Below the pieces are notes generated by a model, which worked only from the letters and a program-made list of their open reading frames with translations, did no database searches and was not told the DNA's origin. Positions 16,355 to 24,533 of a DNA stretch of 64,000 bases are shown in pieces. Every line of letters starts with the position of its first letter. Position 1 is the stretch's first letter. The translations under genes were made by a program, and so were the position numbers. This stretch comes from Vineibacter terrae (GTDB lineage: Bacteria; Pseudomonadota; Alphaproteobacteria; Reyranellales; Reyranellaceae), in NCBI RefSeq assembly GCF_008039615.1, contig NZ_VDUZ01000035.1:1-64000 (forward strand), in the 5' to 3' direction.

Positions 16355-17458
16355 TCAGCGGGTCGCCGCCTGCAGGGCGAGAAAGCTGCCGAGCACCACC
16401 TGCTTGCGATCGAGATTGACGGCATCGGCACGGGCGAACAGGTGGGCGACCTTCTCCCATACCTGCATCCAGCGATCAAGGCCGGCTGCCGCCAGCAACC
16501 GCTCGCGCAGGCCAGCCTCGCGGGCCACAAGCGCCTCATGCCCGCCGCCCGCGGCCCCGTGACGGATCAGTGACGTCAGCCACCAGTCGAGCAGGAAAGC
16601 GACGGTGCGATAGTCGCTGTCGCCCTCCTCTGTGCGGCGCGCCACGCGATCGGCGAAGGCGTGCGCGGCGGCGATATCGAGCGACGGCAGCCCGGCCAGC
16701 AGGTCGACCATGGCGCGGTAGAGCTCCAGCCCGCCGGCGCGCGCCAGCTCGAGCGCGCGACCGATGCTGCCGTCGGCGAGGCGCGCCAGCGCCCGGCTCT
16801 CGTCCGCGGCCGTGCCGGGCATGTAGTCGGCCATCAGCCCGACGACCGCATCCTCGGTCAGCGCATGCAGGTTCAGGCGCCGGCAGCGCGAGCGGATCGT
16901 GGGCAGCAGCCGCCCGGGGGCATGCGCCACCAGCAGCAGCACGGATCGCGGCGGCGGCTCCTCGAGGATCTTGAGCACCGCGTTGGCGGCGTTGCGGTTC
17001 ATCTCATCGGCCGCGTCGATGATCGCCACCCGCCAGCCGCCTTCGGCCGGCGTCAGGCGCATGAAGCCGCCCAGCCCGCGCACATCCTCGACCACGATCT
17101 CGCTGCGCAGCCGGCCCCGGTCGCCCAGGCTGCGCTCGACGACGCGCAGATCGGCATGGCCGCCGGCCGCGACGCGATGCACGGCCGGCGTCGCCATGTC
17201 CGTCTCGAGCGAGGCCGGGCCGCCGAACAGGCCGCCGCCGGGATCGCCGGCGAGCAGGAAGCGCGCGAAGCGATGCGCCAGGGTCGCCTTGCCGATGCCG
17301 CGCGGCCCGGCGATCAGCCAGGCATGCGGCAGCTTGCCGGCAGCCAGCGCCGCCAGAAGCGTGGCCTCAGCGCCAGCATGGCCGATCAGCCGCGGGTTGA
17401 GCCGCGGCGCCGGCCACGGCGGCGCCACAGCCTCGTCCTTCTCGGGCCGCCGTGCCAT
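16355..17458 (-). CDS. holB: DNA polymerase III subunit delta'
   Basis: A 367-residue clamp-loader subunit of the replicative polymerase. Seen: Walker A-like GPRGIGKA at 51-58, IIDAADEMNRNAANAVLKILEEPP as the sensor/Walker B region (quoted here as a position around residues 140-163), and the TIRSRCRRL segment that holds the SRC arginine finger. With the other loader subunits it opens the sliding clamp at primer ends. It lies 42 bases upstream of metG and probably shares its transcript; a large palindromic repeat separates it from tmk. Confidence 0.93.
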   Translation of the reverse strand: MARRPEKDEAVAPPWPAPRLNPRLIGHAGAEATLLAALAAGKLPHAWLIAGPRGIGKATLAHRFARFLLAGDPGGGLFGGPASLETDMATPAVHRVAAGGHADLRVVERSLGDRGRLRSEIVVEDVRGLGGFMRLTPAEGGWRVAIIDAADEMNRNAANAVLKILEEPPPRSVLLLVAHAPGRLLPTIRSRCRRLNLHALTEDAVVGLMADYMPGTAADESRALARLADGSIGRALELARAGGLELYRAMVDLLAGLPSLDIAAAHAFADRVARRTEEGDSDYRTVAFLLDWWLTSLIRHGAAGGGHEALVAREAGLRERLLAAAGLDRWMQVWEKVAHLFARADAVNLDRKQVVLGSFLALQAATR

Positions 17459-17471
17459 CAGGCAACACTTT

Positions 17472-17666
17472 CCCTTCTCCCCGCGAAGGCGGGGAGAAGG
17501 TGGCGCGAAGCGCCGGATGAGGGGCTTCGCGATCCTACGGGATGCACGACGTCCAAAGAGCGCCTCACCTTTCCTGCACCGCGATCTGCAGCGGCATCAA
17601 AAAAGCCCCTCATCCGGCCGCCGCTGCGCGGCGTCCATCTTCTCCCCGCCTTCGCGGGGAGAAGGG
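17472..17666. repeat. palindromic repeat family B (about 195 bp)
   Basis: The left end is the hairpin CCCTTCTCCCCGCGAAGGCG and the right end is its mirror (CCGCCTTCGCGGGGAGAAGG). Inside, GCGCCGGATGAGGGGC and GCCCCTCATCCGGC form a second nested inverted pair around about 75 bases of unique sequence. The element fills the tmk-holB gap (17459-17675); I see no gene in it. The architecture resembles family A though the sequence differs. Confidence 0.8.
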
Positions 17667-17675
17667 CGATTCTTC

Positions 17676-18329
17676 CTAGCCGATACCCAGCCGCTCCGTC
17701 ACGACCTGAAGCACCCGGGCACGCACGGCCTCGATCGGCGCGTCGGCGTCGATGAGGGCGCAGCGCTGCGGCTCGGCGTTGGCGATGGCGCGGAAGCCTT
17801 CGCGCACGCGCTCGTGGAAGGCGGGGCCGAAGCGCTCGAAGCGGTCCTCGACGCCATGCCGCGCCGCGGCGCGCGCCAGGCCGGTCGCGACCGGCAGATC
17901 GAGGATGATCGTGAGGTCAGGCGCGAAGTCGCCTACCGCCAGCCGGTACAGCGTCTCGATGCGCTCGTGCGCGACGCCGTGGCCGTAGCCCTGATAGGCC
18001 CGGCTGGAATCGGCGAACCGGTCGCTGATCACCCACTGGCCGCGCGCCAGGGCCGGGCGGATGGTCCGCTCGAGGTGATCGCGGCGCGCTGCGAACATCA
18101 GCAGCGCTTCGGTGGTGCTGTCCCAGGCGTCGGGCGGGCCCTCGACCAGCAGCTTGCGGATCAGCTCGGCGCCCGGCGCGCCGCCGGGCTCGCGGGTGGT
18201 GAGGACGTCCACGCCCCGCGCGCGCAGATGCTCGGCGAGGAAGCGGATATGCGTCGACTTGCCCGCGCCCTCGCCCCCTTCCAGGGTGATGAACGTGCCC
18301 TTTCCCCCTCCGGGGGAAGGCTGGGTCAT
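17676..18329 (-). CDS. tmk: thymidylate kinase
   Basis: A 217-residue thymidylate kinase that converts dTMP to dTDP. Seen: P-loop GGEGAGKST at 18-26, TTREPGG, DRF motif in VISDRFADSS with the AYQG segment, and DLPVATGLARA near the lid. The start at 18329 overlaps the stop of the upstream carboxypeptidase gene (ATGA), a sign of translational coupling. Usual length for the family. Confidence 0.96.
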   Translation of the reverse strand: MTQPSPGGGKGTFITLEGGEGAGKSTHIRFLAEHLRARGVDVLTTREPGGAPGAELIRKLLVEGPPDAWDSTTEALLMFAARRDHLERTIRPALARGQWVISDRFADSSRAYQGYGHGVAHERIETLYRLAVGDFAPDLTIILDLPVATGLARAAARHGVEDRFERFGPAFHERVREGFRAIANAEPQRCALIDADAPIEAVRARVLQVVTERLGIG

Positions 18330-19606
18330 GACGACATCCAGCCGAAGAGGTAGTGCTTGATCACGCCGAAGGCGCGGCCGACCGGACCCAGCCGCGGCAC
18401 GTCGTCGCCGGCATAGAGCGGGATCTCGACCGGACTGGCGCCTGCCGCCGCCTGCACGACCGCCTTGCCGATCCGCTCGCCCTTGCGGATCGGCGCGCGC
18501 ACGGGGCCCTCGTACTCGACCTTCACGCGCACGCCGGCTTCCTGCCCGACCGGCACGGTGGCGGCGATCGGCTTGGCGGCAACCAGCGGCACCTTGCCCG
18601 CCTCGCCGAGCCAGACATCGGCCAGCGCCACGGTCTCGCCGGTGCGGAACGCCACCTTGTTGCTGTACTCGCGGAAGCCCCACTCCATCAGCCGCGCCGA
18701 CTCGCTGGTGCGCGAGCGCATGTCGCTCAGCCCGTTGACCACCAGGATCAGGCGCCTTCCGTCACGGATGGCCGAGGCCGTGAGCCCGTAGCCGGCGTCC
18801 TCCGAATGTCCGGTCTTCAGGCCGTCGGTGCCGGGCGTCATGCCCAGCAGCCGGTTGCGGTTCTCCTGGCGGATGTTGTTCCAGGTGAACTCGGTCATGT
18901 TGTAGTAGCGGTAGTACTCCGGGAAATCCTCGATGGTGCGCTTGGCGAGGATCGCCAGGTCACGGGCCGTGACATACATGCCCTCGACGGGCCAGCCGCT
19001 CGCGTTCTTGAACACCGAGCCGGTCATGCCCAGCTCTTTCGCCCGCTTGTTCATGCGGGCCGCGAACGTCTCCTCGGTGCCCGACATGCCTTCGGCCAGC
19101 ACGACACAGGCGTCGTTGCCCGACAGCGTGATGACGCCCTTGATCAGGTCGTCGATCGTGATCTCCGAGTTGATCTCCACGAACATGCGCGAGCCGCCCA
19201 TGCTGCGTGCCCGCTCGCTGACCCGGAACCTGGTGTCGGGCTTCAAGCGGCCGGCCTTGAGATCCTCGAACACCAGATAGACCGTCATCATCTTGGCCAT
19301 CGACGACGGCATCATCGGCTTGTCGGCGTCCTTGAACAGGAGCACCGCATCGGTCGTGGCATCGATGAGGTAGGCGAAGCGCGCCAGGGTGCCGATGCCG
19401 ATCTGCGACGGCGGCAATGCGTCAAGCGGCGGCCCGGCCTTGGGCGACGCGCCGGCGCCCCTGTGGCCCGGCGGCGTTTTCGGCTTGGCGCCGGGCTTGG
19501 TGGCCTGCGCTTCCTGCTGCTGGGCCTGGGCGGCCAGCGGCGCCGCGACCAGCAGGAGCGGCGCGGCCAGCAGGGCCGCCAACAGTACGGGCGGGCGATG
19601 CGGCAT
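18326..19606 (-). CDS. serine-type D-Ala-D-Ala carboxypeptidase (PBP5/6 type)
   Basis: A 426-residue exported penicillin-binding protein. Signal peptide about 1-28 (ending AQA-Q), then a Pro/Lys-rich spacer. The S11 peptidase motifs are all present: SxxK at Ser102-Lys105 (SMAK), SGN at 162-164, KTG at 264-266. A C-terminal PBP5-like beta domain follows (about 320-400) and an end segment rich in hydrophobic/aromatic residues may anchor it in the inner membrane. It trims the terminal D-Ala of peptidoglycan stem peptides. It overlaps tmk and follows rlpA, both envelope and housekeeping partners. Confidence 0.93.
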   Translation of the reverse strand: MPHRPPVLLAALLAAPLLLVAAPLAAQAQQQEAQATKPGAKPKTPPGHRGAGASPKAGPPLDALPPSQIGIGTLARFAYLIDATTDAVLLFKDADKPMMPSSMAKMMTVYLVFEDLKAGRLKPDTRFRVSERARSMGGSRMFVEINSEITIDDLIKGVITLSGNDACVVLAEGMSGTEETFAARMNKRAKELGMTGSVFKNASGWPVEGMYVTARDLAILAKRTIEDFPEYYRYYNMTEFTWNNIRQENRNRLLGMTPGTDGLKTGHSEDAGYGLTASAIRDGRRLILVVNGLSDMRSRTSESARLMEWGFREYSNKVAFRTGETVALADVWLGEAGKVPLVAAKPIAATVPVGQEAGVRVKVEYEGPVRAPIRKGERIGKAVVQAAAGASPVEIPLYAGDDVPRLGPVGRAFGVIKHYLFGWMSS

Positions 19607-19623
19607 CGATCTCCTCCGGCTCC

Positions 19624-20604
19624 CTATTCGGATACGACCCGGCAGTCGCTATGTCCGGCGCGCTGCAAGGATCCCTGCACGTTATAGGCCTCGTCCGGGC
19701 TGGCATAGGGGCCAATCCGCACGCGATACACCGTCACACCACCGGTGCTGACGGTCTGGCCGATCGATGTGTCGCCGAAGCGCGCCAAGGTCGTGCGCAG
19801 CCGCTCGGCGTTATCAAGGCTGGCGAAAGCCCCGGCCTGCACGAAATAGCCGCCGGCCGGCGGCACGGTCGCCACGGCCGGCACGACGGCGGGAGCGACC
19901 GCGGGCGGCGCGCTCGCCTGCACGAACGCGGCCGGCGATGATGGTGGCGGTGGCGGCGGCACCTCGGCCACCGGCGCCGGCGGTGGTGGCGGAGGCGCCG
20001 CGGCGACCATCACAGGCGCCGGCTGCGACGACGGGCGCTGGATCGCGGCGAGCTGCTCGGCGGCGCTGCCGCCGCCCATCGCGACGTCTTTCACGACGCG
20101 GCTTTCGCGCTCCATGAGCTCGACCCGCACGGCGGCCGTGCCGGCACGGGTCATGTCGAGCTGCTCGGCCGCCGCCTTCGAGAGGTCGATGATGCGTTCG
20201 CGCGCGAACGGTCCGCGGTCGTTGATGCGCACCACCGCCACGCGGCCGTTGTCCAGGTTGGTGACACGCACGATGCTGGGCATCGGCAGCGTTCGGTGCG
20301 CCGCCGACGGCAGGTTCTGATTGTAGGGTTCGCCGTTGGCGGTGCTGTTGCCGTGGAAGCCGGGACCGTACCACGACGCCTGGCCGGTCTCGGCGTACGA
20401 CCAGTTCTCGGCCGGATAATAGGTTCGGCCGGCAATCGTGTAGGGATTGCCGACCTTGTAGCTGCCTCGGCTCGTGTCGGGCGAGCCGGCACGGGTGCCA
20501 CAACCGCCGAGCACCAACGCCAATAGCGCAGGCGCCACGACCAGCCACGCAGGAGGGGACTGCGGGCAACGTGATATGGTGTTCATTGATTGGCTTTTTA
20601 CCAT
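19624..20604 (-). CDS. rlpA: septal ring lipoprotein RlpA with SPOR domain
   Basis: A 326-residue lipoprotein: signal with lipobox LGGC (Cys35 from the first Met), then a double-psi beta-barrel RlpA domain (ASWYGPGFHGNSTANGE, RINDRGPFARERIIDLS; Asp in DRGPF is the family's catalytic-type residue), a long Pro/Ala-rich linker and a C-terminal SPOR domain (YFVQAGAFASLDNAERLR, VYRVRIGPY). SPOR binds denuded glycan at the division septum; the RlpA domain cuts such glycan in some species. An alternative start is the ATG at 20586, which also keeps the lipoprotein signal. It is the first gene of the rlpA-dac-tmk set. Confidence 0.92.
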   Translation of the reverse strand: MVKSQSMNTISRCPQSPPAWLVVAPALLALVLGGCGTRAGSPDTSRGSYKVGNPYTIAGRTYYPAENWSYAETGQASWYGPGFHGNSTANGEPYNQNLPSAAHRTLPMPSIVRVTNLDNGRVAVVRINDRGPFARERIIDLSKAAAEQLDMTRAGTAAVRVELMERESRVVKDVAMGGGSAAEQLAAIQRPSSQPAPVMVAAAPPPPPPAPVAEVPPPPPPSSPAAFVQASAPPAVAPAVVPAVATVPPAGGYFVQAGAFASLDNAERLRTTLARFGDTSIGQTVSTGGVTVYRVRIGPYASPDEAYNVQGSLQRAGHSDCRVVSE

Positions 20605-20648
20605 ACCGGTGGGGTGCCGGCCAGCCTACAGGCGGAGAGAAGGGATGT

Positions 20649-21572
20649 TCAGCGCGGCTCGATGGCGCGGATGTCCTGCATCAGATCGTCCAGGTGGCGA
20701 ACCAGCTCGGTGGCCAGAACATGCACATGCGGTGCGGTGGCGCGGCTGCGGTGAACGAACAGACCGATCTCGCTGCTCGCCAGGCCCGGCTCGACCAGCG
20801 GCACGCAGATCAGCTCCCCGCGCTGGATTTCATCCACAAAGCCCGTTGGGGTGAAGAAGCCGATGCCGAGGCCGGAGGCTATCGCCGCCTTCATCACGGT
20901 CAGGGAATTGGACAGGATGCGCGCGGCGAACTGGGCCCCGCTATGGACGAACTCGCTTTCCGACACGGCGTCCAGCAGCCATGGATCGTTGAGCATCACC
21001 ACGGGATAGTCGGCGCACTGCGTCAAGGTGAGCGTGCCCGTCGACGCCAGCGGATGATCGGGCCGCATGATGGCCCCCAACGCCGTGCGCAACCGGGCGA
21101 TGACCTCATAGCTGCGTTGGCGTTTGTCGATGAACAGCAGCGCGATATCCGGCCGGCCCGCGCGCATCTCCTCGACGTGCTCGGCCGGGTCGGCATCGAT
21201 CACCCGAAACGAGATATGGGGATGCTGGGCCGCCACGGCCTCGATCGCCCGCGGCACGACGCGCACGAGCAGCGACGGGATCGTCACGACCCTGACCTCG
21301 CCGTGTATGTCGCCCTTGAGCGCCGCGATATCGTTGCATGTGCGCTGCCACTCGGACAGGGTATGGCGCGCGTGACGCAGAAGGTGTTCCCCCGCGGCGG
21401 TCAGGCGCACACCGTTGCCCCGCCGCTCGAACAGCGCCACGCCGATCTCGTCTTCGAGCTTGAGGATCTGCCGGTTGACCGCGGATGAGGCCACGTTCAG
21501 CGCGGCCGCCGCGCGCCGGATCGACCCCAGACGGGCAACGCTGTCGAGGTAGCGCAGCACCACCGCGTGCAT
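20649..21572 (-). CDS. LysR-type transcriptional regulator
   Basis: A 307-residue LysR regulator: N-terminal winged helix-turn-helix (LGSIRRAAAALNVASSAVNR, residues about 15-34) and a periplasmic-binding-protein-like effector domain (about 90-300). It is divergent from the ABC/catabolic operon at 21772, which it most likely activates in response to a substrate or CoA intermediate. A T-N11-A palindrome lies 29 bases upstream of its start. The ligand cannot be predicted from the sequence. Confidence 0.92.
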   Translation of the reverse strand: MHAVVLRYLDSVARLGSIRRAAAALNVASSAVNRQILKLEDEIGVALFERRGNGVRLTAAGEHLLRHARHTLSEWQRTCNDIAALKGDIHGEVRVVTIPSLLVRVVPRAIEAVAAQHPHISFRVIDADPAEHVEEMRAGRPDIALLFIDKRQRSYEVIARLRTALGAIMRPDHPLASTGTLTLTQCADYPVVMLNDPWLLDAVSESEFVHSGAQFAARILSNSLTVMKAAIASGLGIGFFTPTGFVDEIQRGELICVPLVEPGLASSEIGLFVHRSRATAPHVHVLATELVRHLDDLMQDIRAIEPR

Positions 21573-21600
21573 GGCCTCACCATCTCCCCTGCATCAGAGC

Positions 21601-21617
21601 GATGCCAAAAAGGCATC
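21601..21617. promoter_or_regulatory. candidate LysR-box GATGCC-N5-GGCATC
   Basis: A perfect 6-5-6 inverted repeat, GATGCC AAAAA GGCATC, containing T-N11-A (T21603 to A21615), the classic LysR recognition pattern. It sits in the 199-bp gap between the LysR gene and the operon it faces. Confidence 0.6.
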
Positions 21618-21771
21618 ACCTCGTGCGAAATTCTATTCTTCCGATGTTCACCGAACCCCTCCTAAAGTCAATCGATCCGAGGGCGACCGGTCGACCGAAG
21701 CGAGGAAAAACAGCAGCGCCGTCGGCAAGGAAGCTGGGGTCCACGCGACCCATGAAAGGGAGGTGCGCATC

Positions 21772-22812
21772 ATGGCGATCACGTCGTCCGCCACCCGACG
21801 GCATGTCCTCAGAACCGGCGCTGTCCTGACCGCCGGCCTGGCCTGCCCGCTGATCCTGCCGGCCAGAACCTTCGCTCAGCCGGCCGGCACCCAGGCCATC
21901 AACATGCAGCTGGGCTGGCTCGCCAACAACAACCAGCTCGGCGAGATCGTCGCCAAGCGGCTGGGCTATTTCGAGGAAGAACGCATCAACTTCACGATCC
22001 AGCCGGGCGGTCCCAGCATCGATGGCGTCGCCATCGTCGCGTCGGGCCGCTATGAGATCGGCCAGGTCTCGTCAAGCCCGTCGCTGCTGCTGGCGGCTTC
22101 CCAGGGCATTCCGGTGAAGTGCTTCGCCGTCGGCGCTCAGCAGCATCCGTACAGCTTCTTCTCGCTGCCGGCCAAGCCGATCAAGTCGCCGCAGGACATG
22201 GTCGGCAAGAAGGTCGGCATCCAGGCCACCGGCCGCGTGCTGCTGTCGGCGCTGCTGCGCAGGCACAAGATCGCCGAGAGCGATGTGAAGGTCGTGGTCA
22301 TCGGCGCCGACATGTCGCCGCTGCTCACCGGGCAGGTCGACTGCGTCACGGGCTGGGAAACCAACCGCACCGCGCTGAAGCCGCTGGGCCCCGATATGAT
22401 CACCATGCGTCTGTGGGACCACGGCGTGCGCCTCTACGCCATGCCCTACTACGCGACCACCAAGACCCTGGAGGCCAAGGGGCCGCTGCTGGCCGGCTTC
22501 CTGCGCGCCGCCGGCCGCGGCTGGCAATACGCCCACGACAACCTGGAGAAGGCTGTCGACCTCTTCATGCAGGAATACCCCGACCTGGTGCGCGATGACG
22601 AGCTCACCGCGTCCAAGATCCTGCTGAGCTACATCTTCACCGACAAGACCCGGGAGAACGGCTGGGGCTGCTTCGACGCCGCGGTGTGGCAGGAGCAGAT
22701 CGACCTCTACGCCGCCCTGAGCCAGTTCTCCGCCGGGCCGCCCGCCGTGACGACGGTCATGACCACGGCGCTGCTCGATGCGACGCGCGACAAACGCCCG
22801 AAGATCGGTTGA
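21772..22812 (+). CDS. ABC transporter substrate-binding protein, NMT1/TauA-like
   Basis: A 346-residue exported binding protein of the nitrate/sulfonate/taurine/thiamine-precursor (NMT1/THI5-like) class. The N-terminus TRRHVLRTGAVLTAG carries a twin-arginine motif (Arg9-Arg10) followed by a hydrophobic stretch, so Tat export is likely. The core pattern is typical: QLGWLANNNQLG, KRLGYFEEE, VASGRYEIGQVS. The start at 21772 follows a good GAAAGGGAGGTG site; the longer frame from 21571 has none. It is the first gene of a seven-gene operon with its ATPase and permease; the ligand is unknown. Confidence 0.88.
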   Translation: MAITSSATRRHVLRTGAVLTAGLACPLILPARTFAQPAGTQAINMQLGWLANNNQLGEIVAKRLGYFEEERINFTIQPGGPSIDGVAIVASGRYEIGQVSSSPSLLLAASQGIPVKCFAVGAQQHPYSFFSLPAKPIKSPQDMVGKKVGIQATGRVLLSALLRRHKIAESDVKVVVIGADMSPLLTGQVDCVTGWETNRTALKPLGPDMITMRLWDHGVRLYAMPYYATTKTLEAKGPLLAGFLRAAGRGWQYAHDNLEKAVDLFMQEYPDLVRDDELTASKILLSYIFTDKTRENGWGCFDAAVWQEQIDLYAALSQFSAGPPAVTTVMTTALLDATRDKRPKIG

Positions 22813-22823
22813 GGGAACGCGCC

Positions 22824-23648
22824 GTGCCCGCTCTTGCCCTCGACCGTCCATCCGACCGGATGGCGCCGACCGCGGCAGGGGATGCTACCCCCGCCATCAC
22901 CCTGGACCGGATCACGGTCCGCTTCACCACCGAGCGCGGCACCGTGACCGCGCTCGACGGCGTCGACCTCTCGGTCCAGCCCGGCGGCTTCGTCACCCTG
23001 CTCGGCCCTTCCGGCTGCGGCAAGTCCACGTTGCTGCGCGTGGTGGCGGATCTGATCGCCCCGTCTAGCGGTTCAGTGCGGGTCCTGGGCGGCGATGCGT
23101 CGGTGGCGCGTGAGCGGCGCGACATCGGCTTCGTGTTCCAGGACGCAGCCCTGCTGCCGTGGCGCACGGCGCAGCAGAATGTCGAGCTGCCGCTCGAGGT
23201 CGGCGGTGGCCGCGCGCAGCCAGGCAAGCGCAGTCCGCGTGAGCTCCTCGAGCTGGTCGGCCTGGCCGGCTGGGAGAACGCCTACCCGCACGAGCTGTCG
23301 GGCGGCATGCGCCAGCGGGTGTCGATCGCCCGGGCGCTGGTCAACGATCCGAAGCTGCTGCTGATGGACGAGCCGTTCGGCGCGCTGGACGAGATCACCC
23401 GCGACCGCCTGAACGAGGAGCTGCTGCGGGTGTGGGAGGAGACGGGCACGACGATCCTGTTCGTCACCCACTCGATCTATGAAGCGGCATTCCTGGGCCA
23501 GGAGGTGCTGCTGCTGGCAGCCCGTCCCGGCCGTGTCCGTGAGCTGGTTCCCGTTGACCTGCCGGCGCCCCGCCAGATCGCGATGCGCGAGACCCGCGCC
23601 TTCGTCGAGCTTGTCGCGCACCTGCGCCGTGTCCTGGAAACCTGCTGA
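22824..23648 (+). CDS. ABC transporter ATP-binding protein, SsuB/TauB-like
   Basis: A 274-residue importer ATPase. Counting from the GTG at 22824: Walker A GPSGCGKST at 61-69, Q-loop in FVFQDAALLPWR, signature LSGGMRQR at 158-165, Walker B LLLMDEPF at 178-185, H-loop in FVTHS. GTG 22824 is chosen because GAGGGAA lies 8 bases ahead; ATG 22860 is the alternative. Its TGA overlaps the permease ATG (TGATG). It energises uptake of the ligand bound by the upstream protein. Confidence 0.93.
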   Translation: MPALALDRPSDRMAPTAAGDATPAITLDRITVRFTTERGTVTALDGVDLSVQPGGFVTLLGPSGCGKSTLLRVVADLIAPSSGSVRVLGGDASVARERRDIGFVFQDAALLPWRTAQQNVELPLEVGGGRAQPGKRSPRELLELVGLAGWENAYPHELSGGMRQRVSIARALVNDPKLLLMDEPFGALDEITRDRLNEELLRVWEETGTTILFVTHSIYEAAFLGQEVLLLAARPGRVRELVPVDLPAPRQIAMRETRAFVELVAHLRRVLETC

Positions 23649-24496
23649 TGTCCTTGCGCGCAACAGACGCCCTGCAGATGGGCGGCGCCTTCGCCGAGGA
23701 TGCCGAAGCGCAGGCTCGCTTCGAAGGCACACAACGGATGCTCGCCTGGCGGCGGCGCCTGCTGCCCATCGCGGCCGTCGTTGGCCTGCTGGTGGTATGG
23801 GAGATCGCGGTCGTCGTCTTCGACATCAAGCCGTTCATCGCGCCGGCGCCCAGCATGGTGGCCAAGGTGCTGGCCGCCAAGTTCGGCATGCTGATGTCCA
23901 ATCTGCTGCCGACCGCCATCGAGGCGCTGTCGGGCTTCCTGCTGGGCAACGCGGCGGCAATCGCGATCGCCACGGCCTTCGTCTACAAGCGCACGCTCGA
24001 GGAGGCGTTCTTCCCGGTCGCGGTGATGATCAACACCATCCCGGTGGTGGCCAAGGCGCCGATCCTGGTGCTGCTGCTCGGCAACGGCATGGAGCCGAAG
24101 ATCGCCATCGCGGCGCTGATCTGCTTCTTCCCCACCCTGGTCAACATGACCCGCGGCCTGCGCGACGTGAGCCCGCAACAGCTTGAGCTGATGCGCATCC
24201 TGTCGGCCTCGCCGCGCGAGGTGTTCATCAAGCTGCGCCTGAAGAACGCCCTGCCCTACCTGTTCTCCGCGCTCAAGATCGCGGCCTCGACGGCGGTGAT
24301 CGGCGCCATTGTCGGCGAATGGATCGGCGCCACCGCCGGCATCGGCGCGCTGATCATCCAGGCGACCTACAATTTCGACTCGCCCCTGCTCTACGCCACG
24401 ATCGTCGTCGGCTCGGCGTTCTCGGCCACGTTCTTCGGCGTCATCAGCTGGGCTGAGCGTCGTCTGCTGAAATGGAACGTCGGTCACGCAGCCTGA
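23648..24496 (+). CDS. ABC transporter permease, SsuC/TauC-like
   Basis: A 282-residue inner-membrane permease of the BPD_transp_1 type with about six helices, the first at about 40-58 (LLPIAAVVGLLVVWEIAVV). The cytoplasmic coupling loop is recognisable (LMRILSASPREVFIKLRLKN, roughly the EAA motif, residues about 180-199), as is GEWIGATAGIGALI, common to this class. It forms the channel for the importer whose other parts precede it. Confidence 0.92.
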   Translation: MSLRATDALQMGGAFAEDAEAQARFEGTQRMLAWRRRLLPIAAVVGLLVVWEIAVVVFDIKPFIAPAPSMVAKVLAAKFGMLMSNLLPTAIEALSGFLLGNAAAIAIATAFVYKRTLEEAFFPVAVMINTIPVVAKAPILVLLLGNGMEPKIAIAALICFFPTLVNMTRGLRDVSPQQLELMRILSASPREVFIKLRLKNALPYLFSALKIAASTAVIGAIVGEWIGATAGIGALIIQATYNFDSPLLYATIVVGSAFSATFFGVISWAERRLLKWNVGHAA

Positions 24497-24533
24497 TTGC
24501 GCGCCCCTGCCCCCGAAGCTTGGAGCCACTCGC

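Noticed and set aside
14468-16573. A 701-codon plus-strand frame opposite metG
   Set aside because: metG on the other strand has all catalytic motifs; the plus-strand product is low-complexity His/Arg/Val sequence typical of antisense frames in GC-rich DNA.
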